From: Kineococcus sp. TRM81007
Lineage (GTDB): Bacteria; Actinomycetota; Actinomycetes; Actinomycetales; Kineococcaceae
Reading direction: 5' to 3'
DNA: 49,126 bases
NCBI RefSeq assembly: GCF_022669155.1
Contig: NZ_JALBVB010000051.1
Coordinates: 1-49,126, forward strand
Numbering within the stretch: position 1 is the stretch's first letter; the number at the start of each line of letters is the position of its first letter. This document shows positions 30,842 to 39,284 of the stretch, piece by piece. The notes under the pieces are model-generated. The model was given only the letters and a program-made list of their open reading frames with translations, searched no databases and was not told where the DNA came from. Both the position numbers and the translations under genes were made by a program.

Positions 30842-33196
30842 TCAGAGCTTGACGACCGGCGCGTACCGCAGCAGCAGGCGCTTGGTGCCCTCGCCGCGGA
30901 AGTCGACGTGCGCGACGGTCTTGTCGCCCTCGCCCTCCAGCCGCACCACCGTGCCCAGGCCGAAGGTGTCGTGGGTGACGCGGTCGCCGGGGCTGAGGCT
31001 GATGACGGGCCGGCTGCCGGCCGAGCGCGCCACCGGCCGCGACGGCGGGCGCGGCGCGGACGAGGACGCGGCGGACGTCGCGAACGCGGCCTCCCCGCGC
31101 CGCCAGTCCAGCAGGTCCGCCGGGACGTCGTCGAGGAAGCGGCTGGCGGGGTACTGCTGGGGCGCGCCCCACGCGCTGCGCACCGCCGAGCGCGACAGGT
31201 ACAGGCGCTCGCGGGCGCGGGTGAGCCCCACGTACGCCAGGCGCCGCTCCTCGGCGAGCTGGTCCGGGTCGCCCAGGGAGCGCTGGTGCGGGAACGTGCC
31301 GTCCTCCATGCCGGTGAGGAAGACGACGGGGAACTCCAGGCCCTTGGCGGTGTGCAGGGTCATGAGGGTGACCACGCCGCCGCCGTCCTCCTCCTCGGGG
31401 ATCTGGTCGGCGTCGGCCACGAGGGAGACGCGCTCGAGGAAGTCCGAGAGGGTGCCGTCGGGGTCGGCGTCGGAGAACTCCTCGGCCACCGCGACGAGCT
31501 CGGCGAGGTTCTCCACGCGGGACTCGTCCTGCGGGTCGCCGCTGGCGCGCAGCTCGGCGAGGTAGCCGGTCTGCTCCAGGACCGCCTGCAGCACGGTGGC
31601 CGGGGAGGCGCCGGACTCCGCCAGGGTGCGCAGGTCCGCCACCAGCTGGGCGAAGCCCTTCACGGCGTTCAGGGAGCGGGCCACCAGGCCCACCGCTTCG
31701 TCGGCGCGCTCCAGGGCCTGCCCGAACGGGATGCGCTCGCGCTCGGCGAACACCGCCAGGGTGGCCTCGGCGCGCTCGCCGATGCCGCGCTTGGGGACGT
31801 TGAGGACGCGGCGCAGGTTGACCGTGTCGTCGGGGTTGTCGAGCAGCCGCAGGTACGCGACGGCGTCCTTGACCTCGCGGCGCTCGTAGAAGCGGGTGCC
31901 GCCGACGACCTTGTAGGGCAGGCCGGTGCGGATGAACACCTCCTCCAGCGCCCGGGACTGCGCGTTGGTGCGGTAGAACACCGCGACGTCGCCGTAGCGC
32001 ACGCCCGCCTCGTCGTGCAGGCGGTCGACCTCGTCGGCGACGAACTGCGCCTCGCCGTGCTCGTCGTCGGCGACGTAGCCGACGATCCGCTCCCCCGCGC
32101 CGGAGGCGGTCCACAGGTTCTTCGCACGGCGGTCGGTGTTGACGGCGATGACCTGGTTGGCGGCGGTGAGGATCGTCTGGGTGGAGCGGTAGTTCTGCTC
32201 CAGCAGGACGGTGCGCGCGTCCGGGTAGTCCTGCTCGAACTCGGTGATGTTGCGGATGGTGGCGCCGCGGAAGGCGTAGATCGACTGGTCGGCGTCGCCG
32301 ACGACGGTCAGCTCCGCCGGCGGGACCGCCAGCGCGTGCCCGCCGCGGGCGGCGGCCTCGCTGACCGAGCCGCCGACGAGCTCGCGCACCAGCACGTACT
32401 GGGCGTGGTTGGTGTCCTGGTACTCGTCGACGAGGACGTGCCGGAAGCGGCGGCGGTAGTGCTCGGCGACGTCGGGGAACGCCTGCAGCAGGTGGACGGT
32501 CGACATGATGAGGTCGTCGAAGTCCATCGCGTGCGCCTGGCGCAGCCGCTGCTGGTACGAGCGGTACACCTGGGCGAGGACCTTCTCGGCGGGCGTGGCG
32601 GTCTCGGCCGCGGCGCGCTCGGCGTACTCCTCCTCGTCGACGAGCTCGTTCTTGAGGTTGGAGACCATCGCGCTCAGCGCGCGGGGCGCGTGCTTCTTCG
32701 GGTCCAGCTCCAGCTCGCGCACGACCATGGTCATCAGGCGCTGGGAGTCGGCGGAGTCGTAGATGGAGAACGACGAGCGCATCCCCAGGGTGGCCGCCTC
32801 GCGGCGCAGGATGCGCACGCAGGCGGAGTGGAACGTGGACACCCACATGCTGCGCGCGCCCATCCCGACGACGTCGCCGGCGAGGGCGGCGACGCGCTCG
32901 CGCATCTCGGCGGCGGCCTTGTTGGTGAAGGTGATCGCGAGGACCTGCCCCGCCGTGGCGCCGCGCTCGGCGAGCAGGTGGGCGATGCGGTGGGTGAGGA
33001 CGCGCGTCTTGCCGGAGCCGGCGCCGGCGACGATGAGCAGCGGGGAGCCCGCGTGCACGACGGCCTCGCGCTGCTGCGGGTTCAGCCCGGCCAGCAGGTC
33101 GACCGCGCCGGGCTCCCGGCGGGCCGCGGGCGCACCGGCGCGGGCCGCGGGCTCGCCCGGGCCGCCGAGGGGGAGGTCGTCGAACAAGGTGCTCAT
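30842..33196 (-). CDS. pcrA: ATP-dependent DNA helicase PcrA/UvrD
   Basis: A 784-residue superfamily 1A 3'-5' helicase for DNA repair and replication-fork clearing. All main motifs are present: Q motif LNPQQREAVVH, Walker A AGAGSGKT, Ia ITFTNKAAAEMRERV, Walker B VDEYQDTN, III GDADQSIYAFRGA, IV LEQNYRST, V LMTLHTAKGLEF and VI VGLTRARERLYLSR. The C-terminal 55 residues (SPGDRVTHDTFGLGTVV) form the Tudor-like domain typical of PcrA that binds RNA polymerase. ATG 33196 is eight bases after TACCCT (33210-33205), so it is probably leaderless. It is divergent from the TetR-MMPL pair. Confidence 0.97.
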   Translation of the reverse strand: MSTLFDDLPLGGPGEPAARAGAPAARREPGAVDLLAGLNPQQREAVVHAGSPLLIVAGAGSGKTRVLTHRIAHLLAERGATAGQVLAITFTNKAAAEMRERVAALAGDVVGMGARSMWVSTFHSACVRILRREAATLGMRSSFSIYDSADSQRLMTMVVRELELDPKKHAPRALSAMVSNLKNELVDEEEYAERAAAETATPAEKVLAQVYRSYQQRLRQAHAMDFDDLIMSTVHLLQAFPDVAEHYRRRFRHVLVDEYQDTNHAQYVLVRELVGGSVSEAAARGGHALAVPPAELTVVGDADQSIYAFRGATIRNITEFEQDYPDARTVLLEQNYRSTQTILTAANQVIAVNTDRRAKNLWTASGAGERIVGYVADDEHGEAQFVADEVDRLHDEAGVRYGDVAVFYRTNAQSRALEEVFIRTGLPYKVVGGTRFYERREVKDAVAYLRLLDNPDDTVNLRRVLNVPKRGIGERAEATLAVFAERERIPFGQALERADEAVGLVARSLNAVKGFAQLVADLRTLAESGASPATVLQAVLEQTGYLAELRASGDPQDESRVENLAELVAVAEEFSDADPDGTLSDFLERVSLVADADQIPEEEDGGGVVTLMTLHTAKGLEFPVVFLTGMEDGTFPHQRSLGDPDQLAEERRLAYVGLTRARERLYLSRSAVRSAWGAPQQYPASRFLDDVPADLLDWRRGEAAFATSAASSSAPRPPSRPVARSAGSRPVISLSPGDRVTHDTFGLGTVVRLEGEGDKTVAHVDFRGEGTKRLLLRYAPVVKL

Positions 33197-33204
33197 CGCG
33201 CCCC

Positions 33205-33210
33205 AGGGTA
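33205..33210 (-). promoter_or_regulatory. -10 hexamer of pcrA
   Basis: TACCCT on the minus strand, eight bases before ATG 33196. No Shine-Dalgarno is present. Confidence 0.5.
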
Positions 33211-33241
33211 GGCCCGCGCCCCGACACCCGGGCCCGCGCGC

Positions 33242-33306
33242 GGACCAGGGAGGACCACCGCGGTCCCTGACCGACCGGATTGGTCGTTCCTGGTCTACTC
33301 TGGTCC
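33242..33306. promoter_or_regulatory. 10-bp-phased GGACC/TGGTC half-site array before the TetR gene
   Basis: GGACCA occurs at 33242 and 33252; CGGTCC at 33261; CGACC at 33273; TGGTC at 33281, 33291 and 33301. The last three are exactly 10 bp apart. Within the array, a 21-bp imperfect dyad (33269-33289, arms CGACC/GGTCG) and a 15-bp dyad GGACC-N5-GGTCC (33252-33266) are visible. The probable -10 TACTCT (33296-33301) ends six bases before the TetR GTG, so bound repressor would block its leaderless promoter. Confidence 0.6.
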
Positions 33307-33307
33307 A

Positions 33308-33892
33308 GTGCCGCGTCCCACCCGCCAGCAGATCGACGAGGAGATCCTCGACGCCGCCGCCGCCCTCTTCGCGCGGCACGGCGTCGAGCACACCTCCGTC
33401 CAGCGCGTCGCCGACGCCACCGGCTACTCCAAGACGGGGCTGCTGCACCGCTTCCCCACCAAGGAGGCGCTGGCCGGCGCCGCGCTGGCCATGACCCTCG
33501 ACCACGTGCGCCGCCTCGCCGGGGGCGTCGCGGCCTCACCGCCCGGCCCCGCCCGCGACCGCGCCGTCGTCGCCGCCCTGGCCGACCTCGCCCTGGCGCG
33601 GCCCGGCTTCACGGCCCTGGCCCTGTCCTCCGTCAGCGGCGGGGCGCAGGAGCAGGCCTGCCAGCTCGAGGAGCTGGCGGCGGTGCTCTTCGAGGCGTTC
33701 GCCGCACCGCCCGACACCGGCCCGGAGCGCGCGGTGCGGCTGACCACCTGCCTGGGGGGCCTGGCCACCGCCGCGCTCGCCTGCCGCGAGCACCAGCCCG
33801 CCCACGTCGTGCGGCCCCTGCTCGTCGCCGCGGCCGTCGGCGCCCTCGGCCACCCCGCCGACGCCCCCACCGGCGCCCCCACCGGCGCCTGA
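33308..33892 (+). CDS. TetR family transcriptional regulator
   Basis: A 194-residue regulator. The TetR_N helix-turn-helix occupies residues 8-55 (QIDEEILDAAAALFARHGVE, then TSVQRVADATGYSKTGLLHRF). The ligand domain is Ala/Leu-rich and ends in a short Pro-Thr-Gly-Ala repeat. GTG 33308 is six bases after TACTCT and has no Shine-Dalgarno, so it is probably leaderless. It lies 20 bp upstream of an MMPL exporter and is the likely local repressor, acting through the phased half-site array that overlaps its promoter. Confidence 0.92.
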   Translation: MPRPTRQQIDEEILDAAAALFARHGVEHTSVQRVADATGYSKTGLLHRFPTKEALAGAALAMTLDHVRRLAGGVAASPPGPARDRAVVAALADLALARPGFTALALSSVSGGAQEQACQLEELAAVLFEAFAAPPDTGPERAVRLTTCLGGLATAALACREHQPAHVVRPLLVAAAVGALGHPADAPTGAPTGA

Positions 33893-33912
33893 GACCCGAG
33901 GAGAACACCCCC

Positions 33913-36096
33913 ATGGCCACCTTCCTGCACCGCCTGGGACTGGGGGCGGTGCGCCACCGCCTGCTCGTCCTGGGCGTCTGGGTGCTCGTCCTGCTCGGCA
34001 CCGGCGTCGGCGCCGCCACCCTCGCCGGCTCCACCGTGAACACCTTCGAGATCCCCGGCCAGGAGTCCACGACCGCGCTGCGCCTGATCGACGACCGCTT
34101 CGGGGACCGCTCCACCGGGGCGAGCGCCCAGGTGGTGCTGCAGGCGCCCGGCGACGAGCTCGTCACCGCGCCGGAGAACGCCGCCGCGGTCGCGCAGGTC
34201 GTCGCGCAGCTGCAGGAGCTGGACGGCGTGGCGAGCGCCACGAACCCGCTGGACCCGGCCGCGCCCACCGTCTCCCCCGACCAGCGCGCCGTCTACAGCA
34301 CCGTCACCTACGGGGTGCAGGCGCCGGAGATCACCGAAGCCCAGCGCGAGGAGCTGCTGGGCGTCCTGGAGGACGCGCGCGCGGCGGGGCTGACCGCGGA
34401 GGCCACCGGCGAGGCCACGCAGGAGGTCTCCGAGGTCGGCGGTGCCGCCGAGGCGGTCGGCGTCGTCGCCGCCCTGGTGGTGCTGGCCATCACGTACGGC
34501 TCCCTCGTGGCCGCCGGGATGAACCTGCTCACCGCGCTCGTCGGGGTGGGCACCGGCGTGCTGGGCATCACCGTGCTCACCGGGTTCGTGGACCTGCAGT
34601 CCACCACCCCGATCCTCGCCGTCATGCTCGGCCTCGCCGTCGGCATCGACTACGCCCTCTTCATCGTCACGCGGTTCCGGCACGAGCTGCTGGACGGCCG
34701 ACCCGTGCCCGAGGCCGCCGCGATCGCCGTGGGCACCGCGGGTTCCGCGGTGCTCACCGCCGGCCTGACCGTCGTCATCGCCCTGGCCGGGCTGTCGGTG
34801 GCGGGCATCCCGTTCCTCACCGAGATGGGCCTGGCGGCCGCCGCGACCGTCGTCGTCGCGGTGCTCGTGGCCCTGACCCTGGTGCCGGCGGCCCTGGGGC
34901 TGATCGGCACGCGCGCCCTGTCCCGGCGGGCGCGCCGGGCGCTGGCGCACGAGGGCGGCCAGCACGTCGCGCTGCCGTCCCCCGACGCCGACGGCCGCGG
35001 GTTCTTCAGCGGGTGGGCGCGCACCGTCACCCGGCACCGCTGGCCGAGCCTGCTGGCGGCCGCCGTGGCGCTGGCGGTCGTCGCGGTGCCGGTGTTCTCG
35101 CTGCGCACCACCCTGAACCAGCTGCCGCCGGAGGACAGCACCCAGGCGCGCGCCGCGCAGCTGCTGTCCGACCGCTTCGGCCCGGGCGTGACCGGGCCGC
35201 TGCTGGTCCTCGTCGACGGCTCCGGCGCGTACGAGCGCGCCCAGCAGGTGCAGGCGGAGGTGGCCGAGCTGCCGGGCGTGGCGCTGGCGACGCCGGCGCA
35301 GCCCAACGCCGACGGCACCGCCGCGCTCGTCACCGTCATCCCCACCACAGGGCCGGACGACGAGGCCACGCGCGACCTGGTGGCGGACGTCCGCGCGCGC
35401 CTGGCCCGCGACGCCGCCGAGGGCACCGAGGCGTACGTCACCGGCAACACCGCCGTGGGCGTGGACGTCTCGCAGACCCTGGACGAGGCGCTGCCGGTGT
35501 ACCTGGTGCTCGTGGTGGGGCTGGCGCTGCTGCTGCTGGTGCTGGTGTTCCGCTCGCTGCTGGTGCCGCTGGTGGGCGTGCTGGGCTTCCTGCTGACGAT
35601 CGGCTCGTCGCTGGGCGCGACCGTCGCGGTGTTCCAGTGGGGCTGGCTGAAGGACGTCGTCAACGCCGAGGCCACCGGGCCGCTGCTGAGCCTGGCGCCG
35701 ATCATCGTGGTCGGCATCCTGTTCGGCCTGGCGATGGACTACCAGGTGTTCCTCGTCTCGCGGATGCACGAGGCGCACGCGCACGGCGCCGACCCGGTGG
35801 CGGCGGTGCGCACCGGCTTCCGGCAGGCGGCGCCGGTGGTCGTGGCCGCCGCGGCGATCATGTTCGCGGTCTTCGCGGGCTTCGTGCCGGAGGGCGACGC
35901 GACGATCAAGCCGATCGCGTTCGCGCTGGCGATCGGCATCCTCGCCGACGCGGTGGTGGTGCGGATGGTGCTGGTGCCGGCCGCGCTGGCGCTGCTGGGG
36001 CGCGCGGCGTGGTGGCTGCCGCGCTGGCTGCGCTGGCTGCCGGCGCTGGACGTGGAGGGCGCCGCGCTGGAGCACCGCGAGGCGCAGCGCACCTGA
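33913..36096 (+). CDS. MMPL family RND-type transporter
   Basis: A 727-residue membrane exporter with two repeats, each of one helix, a large extracytoplasmic loop and about five further helices. The proton-relay Asp-Tyr pairs are in LAVGIDYALFIVTRFRHEL (about residue 250) and GLAMDYQVFLVSRMHE (about 612). Loop segments such as GSTVNTFEIPGQES (about 38) are typical of actinobacterial MMPL/YdfJ proteins. Family members move lipids or drugs; the cargo here is unknown. ATG 33913 has GAGGAG nine bases upstream. The gene is co-transcribed with tetR and ends at the hairpin 36105-36130. Confidence 0.93.
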   Translation: MATFLHRLGLGAVRHRLLVLGVWVLVLLGTGVGAATLAGSTVNTFEIPGQESTTALRLIDDRFGDRSTGASAQVVLQAPGDELVTAPENAAAVAQVVAQLQELDGVASATNPLDPAAPTVSPDQRAVYSTVTYGVQAPEITEAQREELLGVLEDARAAGLTAEATGEATQEVSEVGGAAEAVGVVAALVVLAITYGSLVAAGMNLLTALVGVGTGVLGITVLTGFVDLQSTTPILAVMLGLAVGIDYALFIVTRFRHELLDGRPVPEAAAIAVGTAGSAVLTAGLTVVIALAGLSVAGIPFLTEMGLAAAATVVVAVLVALTLVPAALGLIGTRALSRRARRALAHEGGQHVALPSPDADGRGFFSGWARTVTRHRWPSLLAAAVALAVVAVPVFSLRTTLNQLPPEDSTQARAAQLLSDRFGPGVTGPLLVLVDGSGAYERAQQVQAEVAELPGVALATPAQPNADGTAALVTVIPTTGPDDEATRDLVADVRARLARDAAEGTEAYVTGNTAVGVDVSQTLDEALPVYLVLVVGLALLLLVLVFRSLLVPLVGVLGFLLTIGSSLGATVAVFQWGWLKDVVNAEATGPLLSLAPIIVVGILFGLAMDYQVFLVSRMHEAHAHGADPVAAVRTGFRQAAPVVVAAAAIMFAVFAGFVPEGDATIKPIAFALAIGILADAVVVRMVLVPAALALLGRAAWWLPRWLRWLPALDVEGAALEHREAQRT

Positions 36097-36104
36097 CGCA
36101 CCAC

Positions 36105-36130
36105 CCCGGCGTGACGGGCGTCACGCCGGG
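36105..36130 (+). terminator. Hairpin terminator after the MMPL gene
   Basis: A perfect 12-bp stem with a GG loop, eight bases after the MMPL stop. No T tract follows. Confidence 0.75.
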
Positions 36131-36170
36131 CGGCCGGAATCGCGGGGCACCCGGCGTGCTTGGACAGGGA

Positions 36171-36252
36171 GGTCGCCCCGGTACGTGTCCCCGGGCCTCA
36201 CATCCAGCCGCTACGAGCGGCCGTTCGCCGCGAGGCGACCGTCGGGGCGACC
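36171..36252 (+). other. Isolated structured element, possible small RNA
   Basis: A perfect 10-bp long-range stem (GGTCGCCCCG at 36171-36180 with its complement at 36243-36252) encloses two hairpins: GCCGCT-ACG-AGCGGC (36207-36221) and TCGCC-GCGA-GGCGA (36225-36238). The second has a GNRA loop when read on plus. The element lies between convergent genes and between two terminators, outside any gene. TTGGAC (36160-36165) with TACGTG (36182-36187) is a weak possible promoter. No known RNA family is recognised and it is not a tRNA. Confidence 0.35.
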
Positions 36253-36263
36253 ACCAGTCGTGA

Positions 36264-36299
36264 GCCGAGGGCCACCCGGGATCCCGGGTGGCCCTCGGC
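36264..36299. terminator. 36-bp perfect palindrome, bidirectional terminator
   Basis: An uninterrupted palindrome centred at 36281/36282, 19 bases beyond the minus-strand phosphatase stop. It can end that gene's transcript and, on plus, any transcript from the structured element at 36171-36252. Confidence 0.75.
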
Positions 36300-36318
36300 G
36301 CGTCCCGCCGGGTGCCCC

Positions 36319-39150
36319 TCAGAGCAGGCCGGCCGCCCAGTCCTGCGCACCCCACTGACCGGCGTCCCCGGCCGCCGCTGCCGCCGTCGTGTCCGCGGAC
36401 GGCTCGAACCAGACCACCTTGCCCGGTCCGGCTGCCGCGGGCAGCGGGTCGACGCCCCACGCGGTGGAGATCGAGGCGACCAGCCGCAGCCCGCGCCCGG
36501 TGGCGGCCTCCGGGCCGAACCGGCGCTCCTGCACGGCCGCGGCGGACGCGTCGGCGACCTCGACGCGCACGGCCCCGGAGGGGGCGGTGCGCACCGTCAC
36601 GCTGGCGGGGGTGCGGGCGTGCAGCACCGCGTTGGTCACCAGCTCGGAGACCCCCAGCTCCGCGGCCTCCTCCACCTCCCCGGCACCGGCGTCCCGCAGG
36701 AGCCGGCGCACGTGCCGCCGGGCGGCGGCGGCGGCACCGGGTTCGGGGTCCAGCCGCAGCGGCTCACCCACCGCGCTCCACCCGGCGCCCTCCGGCGCGA
36801 CCGGTCCCCCGCCCGCCGGGGCGCGCCCGTCCGCACCGGCCCGCCCGACGGTCGCGGCGGCGGGCTGCTGCGGCTCCGGGGGCCGCCACGGCCGGGGCTC
36901 GCCGCCGCTGACCTGGTGCACGAACTCGCCGACCAGCCAGCGGCGGTAGGCCACCACTCCCGGGGGTGCGGGCAGGGTGAGCAGGTGCCGCTCGGCGCGG
37001 CAGAACTCGTCGGCCTCCTCCAGCGCACCCAGCGCGCGGCGCGCGAAGTCGGCGGCGCCGGCGGGCACGCGGTAGGTGACGTCGCAGTGCTCGCACCCTG
37101 CCGCGGTGGCGGCGTCGAGGTCGGCCACGGGCTGCGTCAGCAGGGGTGCGTAGGTGCTCTGCAGCTCCGCCGCGAGGCCGAGCAGGCGCTGCGGGAGGGT
37201 CGCCGACGTCTCGTGCCGGGCACCGATGCGCACGAGCGCCAGCTCCCGCAGGAGCGCCTCGGTGCACCGGAGGTGCTCCGCGCGCAGGCGCAGCGGCACC
37301 CCGAGCAGCCGCACCCGCACCAGGTCCCCGCCGCCGGCCGCGCGGGCGCCGGTCCCGGCGGCCCCCGGGCGCACCGCCAGGACGGCGACGTCGTCGTTCC
37401 CCGCGGGACGCACCCGCTCCAGGAGGTCCCGGCACAGCTGCGGCAGGGACGCGTCCTCCAGCCCGGCACCGGCGGCCACCAGGCGCTGCAGGCCGTCGGC
37501 GAGGGACTCGCCGGGGTGCTCGACGAGCCCGTCGCTGTAGAAGACCACGGTGGCCCCGGCCGGCAGCGCGTCGTGGACGTCGTGGCGCGGCAGGTCGGCG
37601 ACCCCGAGGGGCAGGTCCGCCTCGACGTCGAGCAGGCGCGGGGCGGCACCGGGCACCAGCAGCAGGGGCGGGGGGTGCCCGGCGCAGGACCACTCGACGC
37701 CCCAGCCGTCGCCGCCCGGCCGCAGGTGCGCCAGGACGAGGGTGGCGACGTCGCTGGGCGCGAAGCGCTGCAGCACCCGGTCCAGCCGGGCGAGGACCGC
37801 CGAGGGGCGGTCCAGGCGGTCCGCGGCGAGGGCGCGCAGCTTGTGCCGGATCGCCCCCATGCGGGTGGCCGCGTGCAGGTCGTGGCCGGCGACGTCGCCG
37901 AGGACGAGGGCGACGCCGTCGTCGGGCAGCGGGAACGCGTCGTACCAGTCGCCGCCGACCTGGGCGCGGTCACCGGCCGGCTGGTACAGCCCGTGCAGCT
38001 CCAGCTCACCGATCCGCCCGGGCAGCTCGGGCAGCAGCGCGCGCTGCATCTGCTCGGCGCGGCGCTGCTCGCCCTCCAGCAGCCGGGTCGTGTCGACCGC
38101 CGTGGCGGCCCGCTCCCCCAGGTCGGCGGCGAACGCGACGTCCTCCGGCTGGAAGGGCCGGGCGGGATCGGTGCGCACCAGCGTCAGCGCGCCCAGCACG
38201 CGGCCGCGGGCGCGCAGGGGCGCGACGATCGCCTCGACGGCACCGAGGGCCCGCACCAGCGCCGTGCGCTGCGACCAGGCGGCACCCGCGACGCCCGCCC
38301 CCTCCTCGTCGAGGACCGCGGCGTCCTGGACGTGCTGCAGCGGCGCGCCCCGCAGGACCTGCGCCAGCGGGTCGCGCGCCTCGGGCGCCAGGGGCGGCAG
38401 CTGCCCCAGGCGGGCCAGCCGCTCCGGGTCCGCGTCCGGGTCGCGGTGCACCAGCGCCACCCGTCTCGCGTGCCCGTCGCGCTCGTCCAGCAGGTCGACC
38501 GCCGCCCAGTCGGCGAGGGCCGGCACGACCCTGCGCGCGATGGCCCCGAGGGCCTCGGACAGACCCGTGGTGGCGGAGGCCAGGGAGCGGGAGACGTCGG
38601 CGAGCAGGGTCAGGCGCAGGTTGGCGGCCTCGGCGGCGGCCAGCCGCCCCCCCTCCCGGGACGCCCTGTCGGTGCGGTCGCGCGGGTCGTGGAAGGTGAG
38701 GACGCCGCCGGTGAGGGTGCGGGCCAGGACCACGGGGGCGAAGGCCCAGTCGACGACGAGCAGGGACCCGTCCTTGCGGACCAGGACGTCGCCGTCGCCC
38801 CACGCGGGCCGGGCCCCCTCCAGGGCGGCCACGACGGGGCAGTCCCGCCGGGTCAGGGGGCTGCCGTCGGCGCGGTGGTGGTGCAGCCGCTCGTGCAGCG
38901 GCTCGCCGACGAGCTCGCTCTCGACGTAGCCCAGCAGCCGCTCGGCCGGGGGTGTGAGCGCGGTGACGAGCCCCTGCCGGTCCAGCGCGATCACCGCCAG
39001 GGCCGGGCTCTCGAAGACGGCCGGCAGCAGGGCCGCCTCGATGGCCACCCGGGTGTCGCGCTTGCCGCCGTGCGTCGCGGCGTCCCCGTCGGGGTCGGGC
39101 AGGGGTGACGGGGAACCCTCGCCCGTCACCCTCCGTAGGGGGTCACTCAC
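36319..39150 (-). CDS. PAS-GAF-SpoIIE phosphatase-HATPase protein with extra helical domain
   Basis: A 943-residue regulator. Domains in order: PAS (about 38-150; ESPALAVIALDRQGLVTALT), a GAF-like region (170-345), a PP2C/SpoIIE phosphatase (365-600; QVGGDWYDAFPL, LVLGDVAGHDLHAA, VVFYSDGLVEHPG, NDDVAVLAV), an Arg/Leu/Glu-rich helical domain (610-760) that includes DVTYRVPAGAADFARRALG and EADEFCRAERHLLTL, and an anti-sigma-type HATPase (800-930; GVSELVTNAVLHA, ATGRGLRLV). It dephosphorylates and may phosphorylate anti-anti-sigma factors. GTG 39150 is seven bases after TAGCAT, so it is probably leaderless. Frames upstream of 39150 belong to the nucleotidase gene region. Confidence 0.87.
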   Translation of the reverse strand: MSDPLRRVTGEGSPSPLPDPDGDAATHGGKRDTRVAIEAALLPAVFESPALAVIALDRQGLVTALTPPAERLLGYVESELVGEPLHERLHHHRADGSPLTRRDCPVVAALEGARPAWGDGDVLVRKDGSLLVVDWAFAPVVLARTLTGGVLTFHDPRDRTDRASREGGRLAAAEAANLRLTLLADVSRSLASATTGLSEALGAIARRVVPALADWAAVDLLDERDGHARRVALVHRDPDADPERLARLGQLPPLAPEARDPLAQVLRGAPLQHVQDAAVLDEEGAGVAGAAWSQRTALVRALGAVEAIVAPLRARGRVLGALTLVRTDPARPFQPEDVAFAADLGERAATAVDTTRLLEGEQRRAEQMQRALLPELPGRIGELELHGLYQPAGDRAQVGGDWYDAFPLPDDGVALVLGDVAGHDLHAATRMGAIRHKLRALAADRLDRPSAVLARLDRVLQRFAPSDVATLVLAHLRPGGDGWGVEWSCAGHPPPLLLVPGAAPRLLDVEADLPLGVADLPRHDVHDALPAGATVVFYSDGLVEHPGESLADGLQRLVAAGAGLEDASLPQLCRDLLERVRPAGNDDVAVLAVRPGAAGTGARAAGGGDLVRVRLLGVPLRLRAEHLRCTEALLRELALVRIGARHETSATLPQRLLGLAAELQSTYAPLLTQPVADLDAATAAGCEHCDVTYRVPAGAADFARRALGALEEADEFCRAERHLLTLPAPPGVVAYRRWLVGEFVHQVSGGEPRPWRPPEPQQPAAATVGRAGADGRAPAGGGPVAPEGAGWSAVGEPLRLDPEPGAAAAARRHVRRLLRDAGAGEVEEAAELGVSELVTNAVLHARTPASVTVRTAPSGAVRVEVADASAAAVQERRFGPEAATGRGLRLVASISTAWGVDPLPAAAGPGKVVWFEPSADTTAAAAAGDAGQWGAQDWAAGLL

Positions 39151-39163
39151 TGCAGTGATGCTA
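39147..39163 (-). promoter_or_regulatory. -10 hexamer and start-codon palindrome of the SpoIIE gene
   Basis: TAGCAT on the minus strand (39163-39158) precedes GTG 39150 by seven bases. The perfect palindrome TCACTGCAGTGA (39147-39158) covers the predicted transcription start and the start codon, a good place for a repressor operator. Confidence 0.45.
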
Positions 39164-39218
39164 GGGGCCTCGCACCGCGATCGGCGCGCCGGGAGGTGCC
39201 GCCGCGCGGGCCCCGCCG

Positions 39219-39261
39219 CGCCGCGGGGCCACCCAGGGAGGTCCCGGGTGGCCCCGCGGCG
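39219..39261 (-). terminator. Hairpin terminator after the 5'-nucleotidase gene
   Basis: A perfect 16-bp stem with an 11-base loop (39235-39245), 23 bases beyond the nucleotidase stop. Confidence 0.7.
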
Positions 39262-39284
39262 GACGAGCCGTCGGACGGGCGACG

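Noticed and set aside
30335-33211. Long plus-strand open frame antisense to pcrA
   Set aside because: It is the shadow of pcrA and the DUF2252 gene; its composition has no recognisable domain.
36171-36252. tRNA-like cloverleaf
   Set aside because: The closing stem and inner hairpins give a clover-like outline, but no D-loop or T-loop consensus, no plausible anticodon arm and no CCA-proximal discriminator arrangement is present on either strand.
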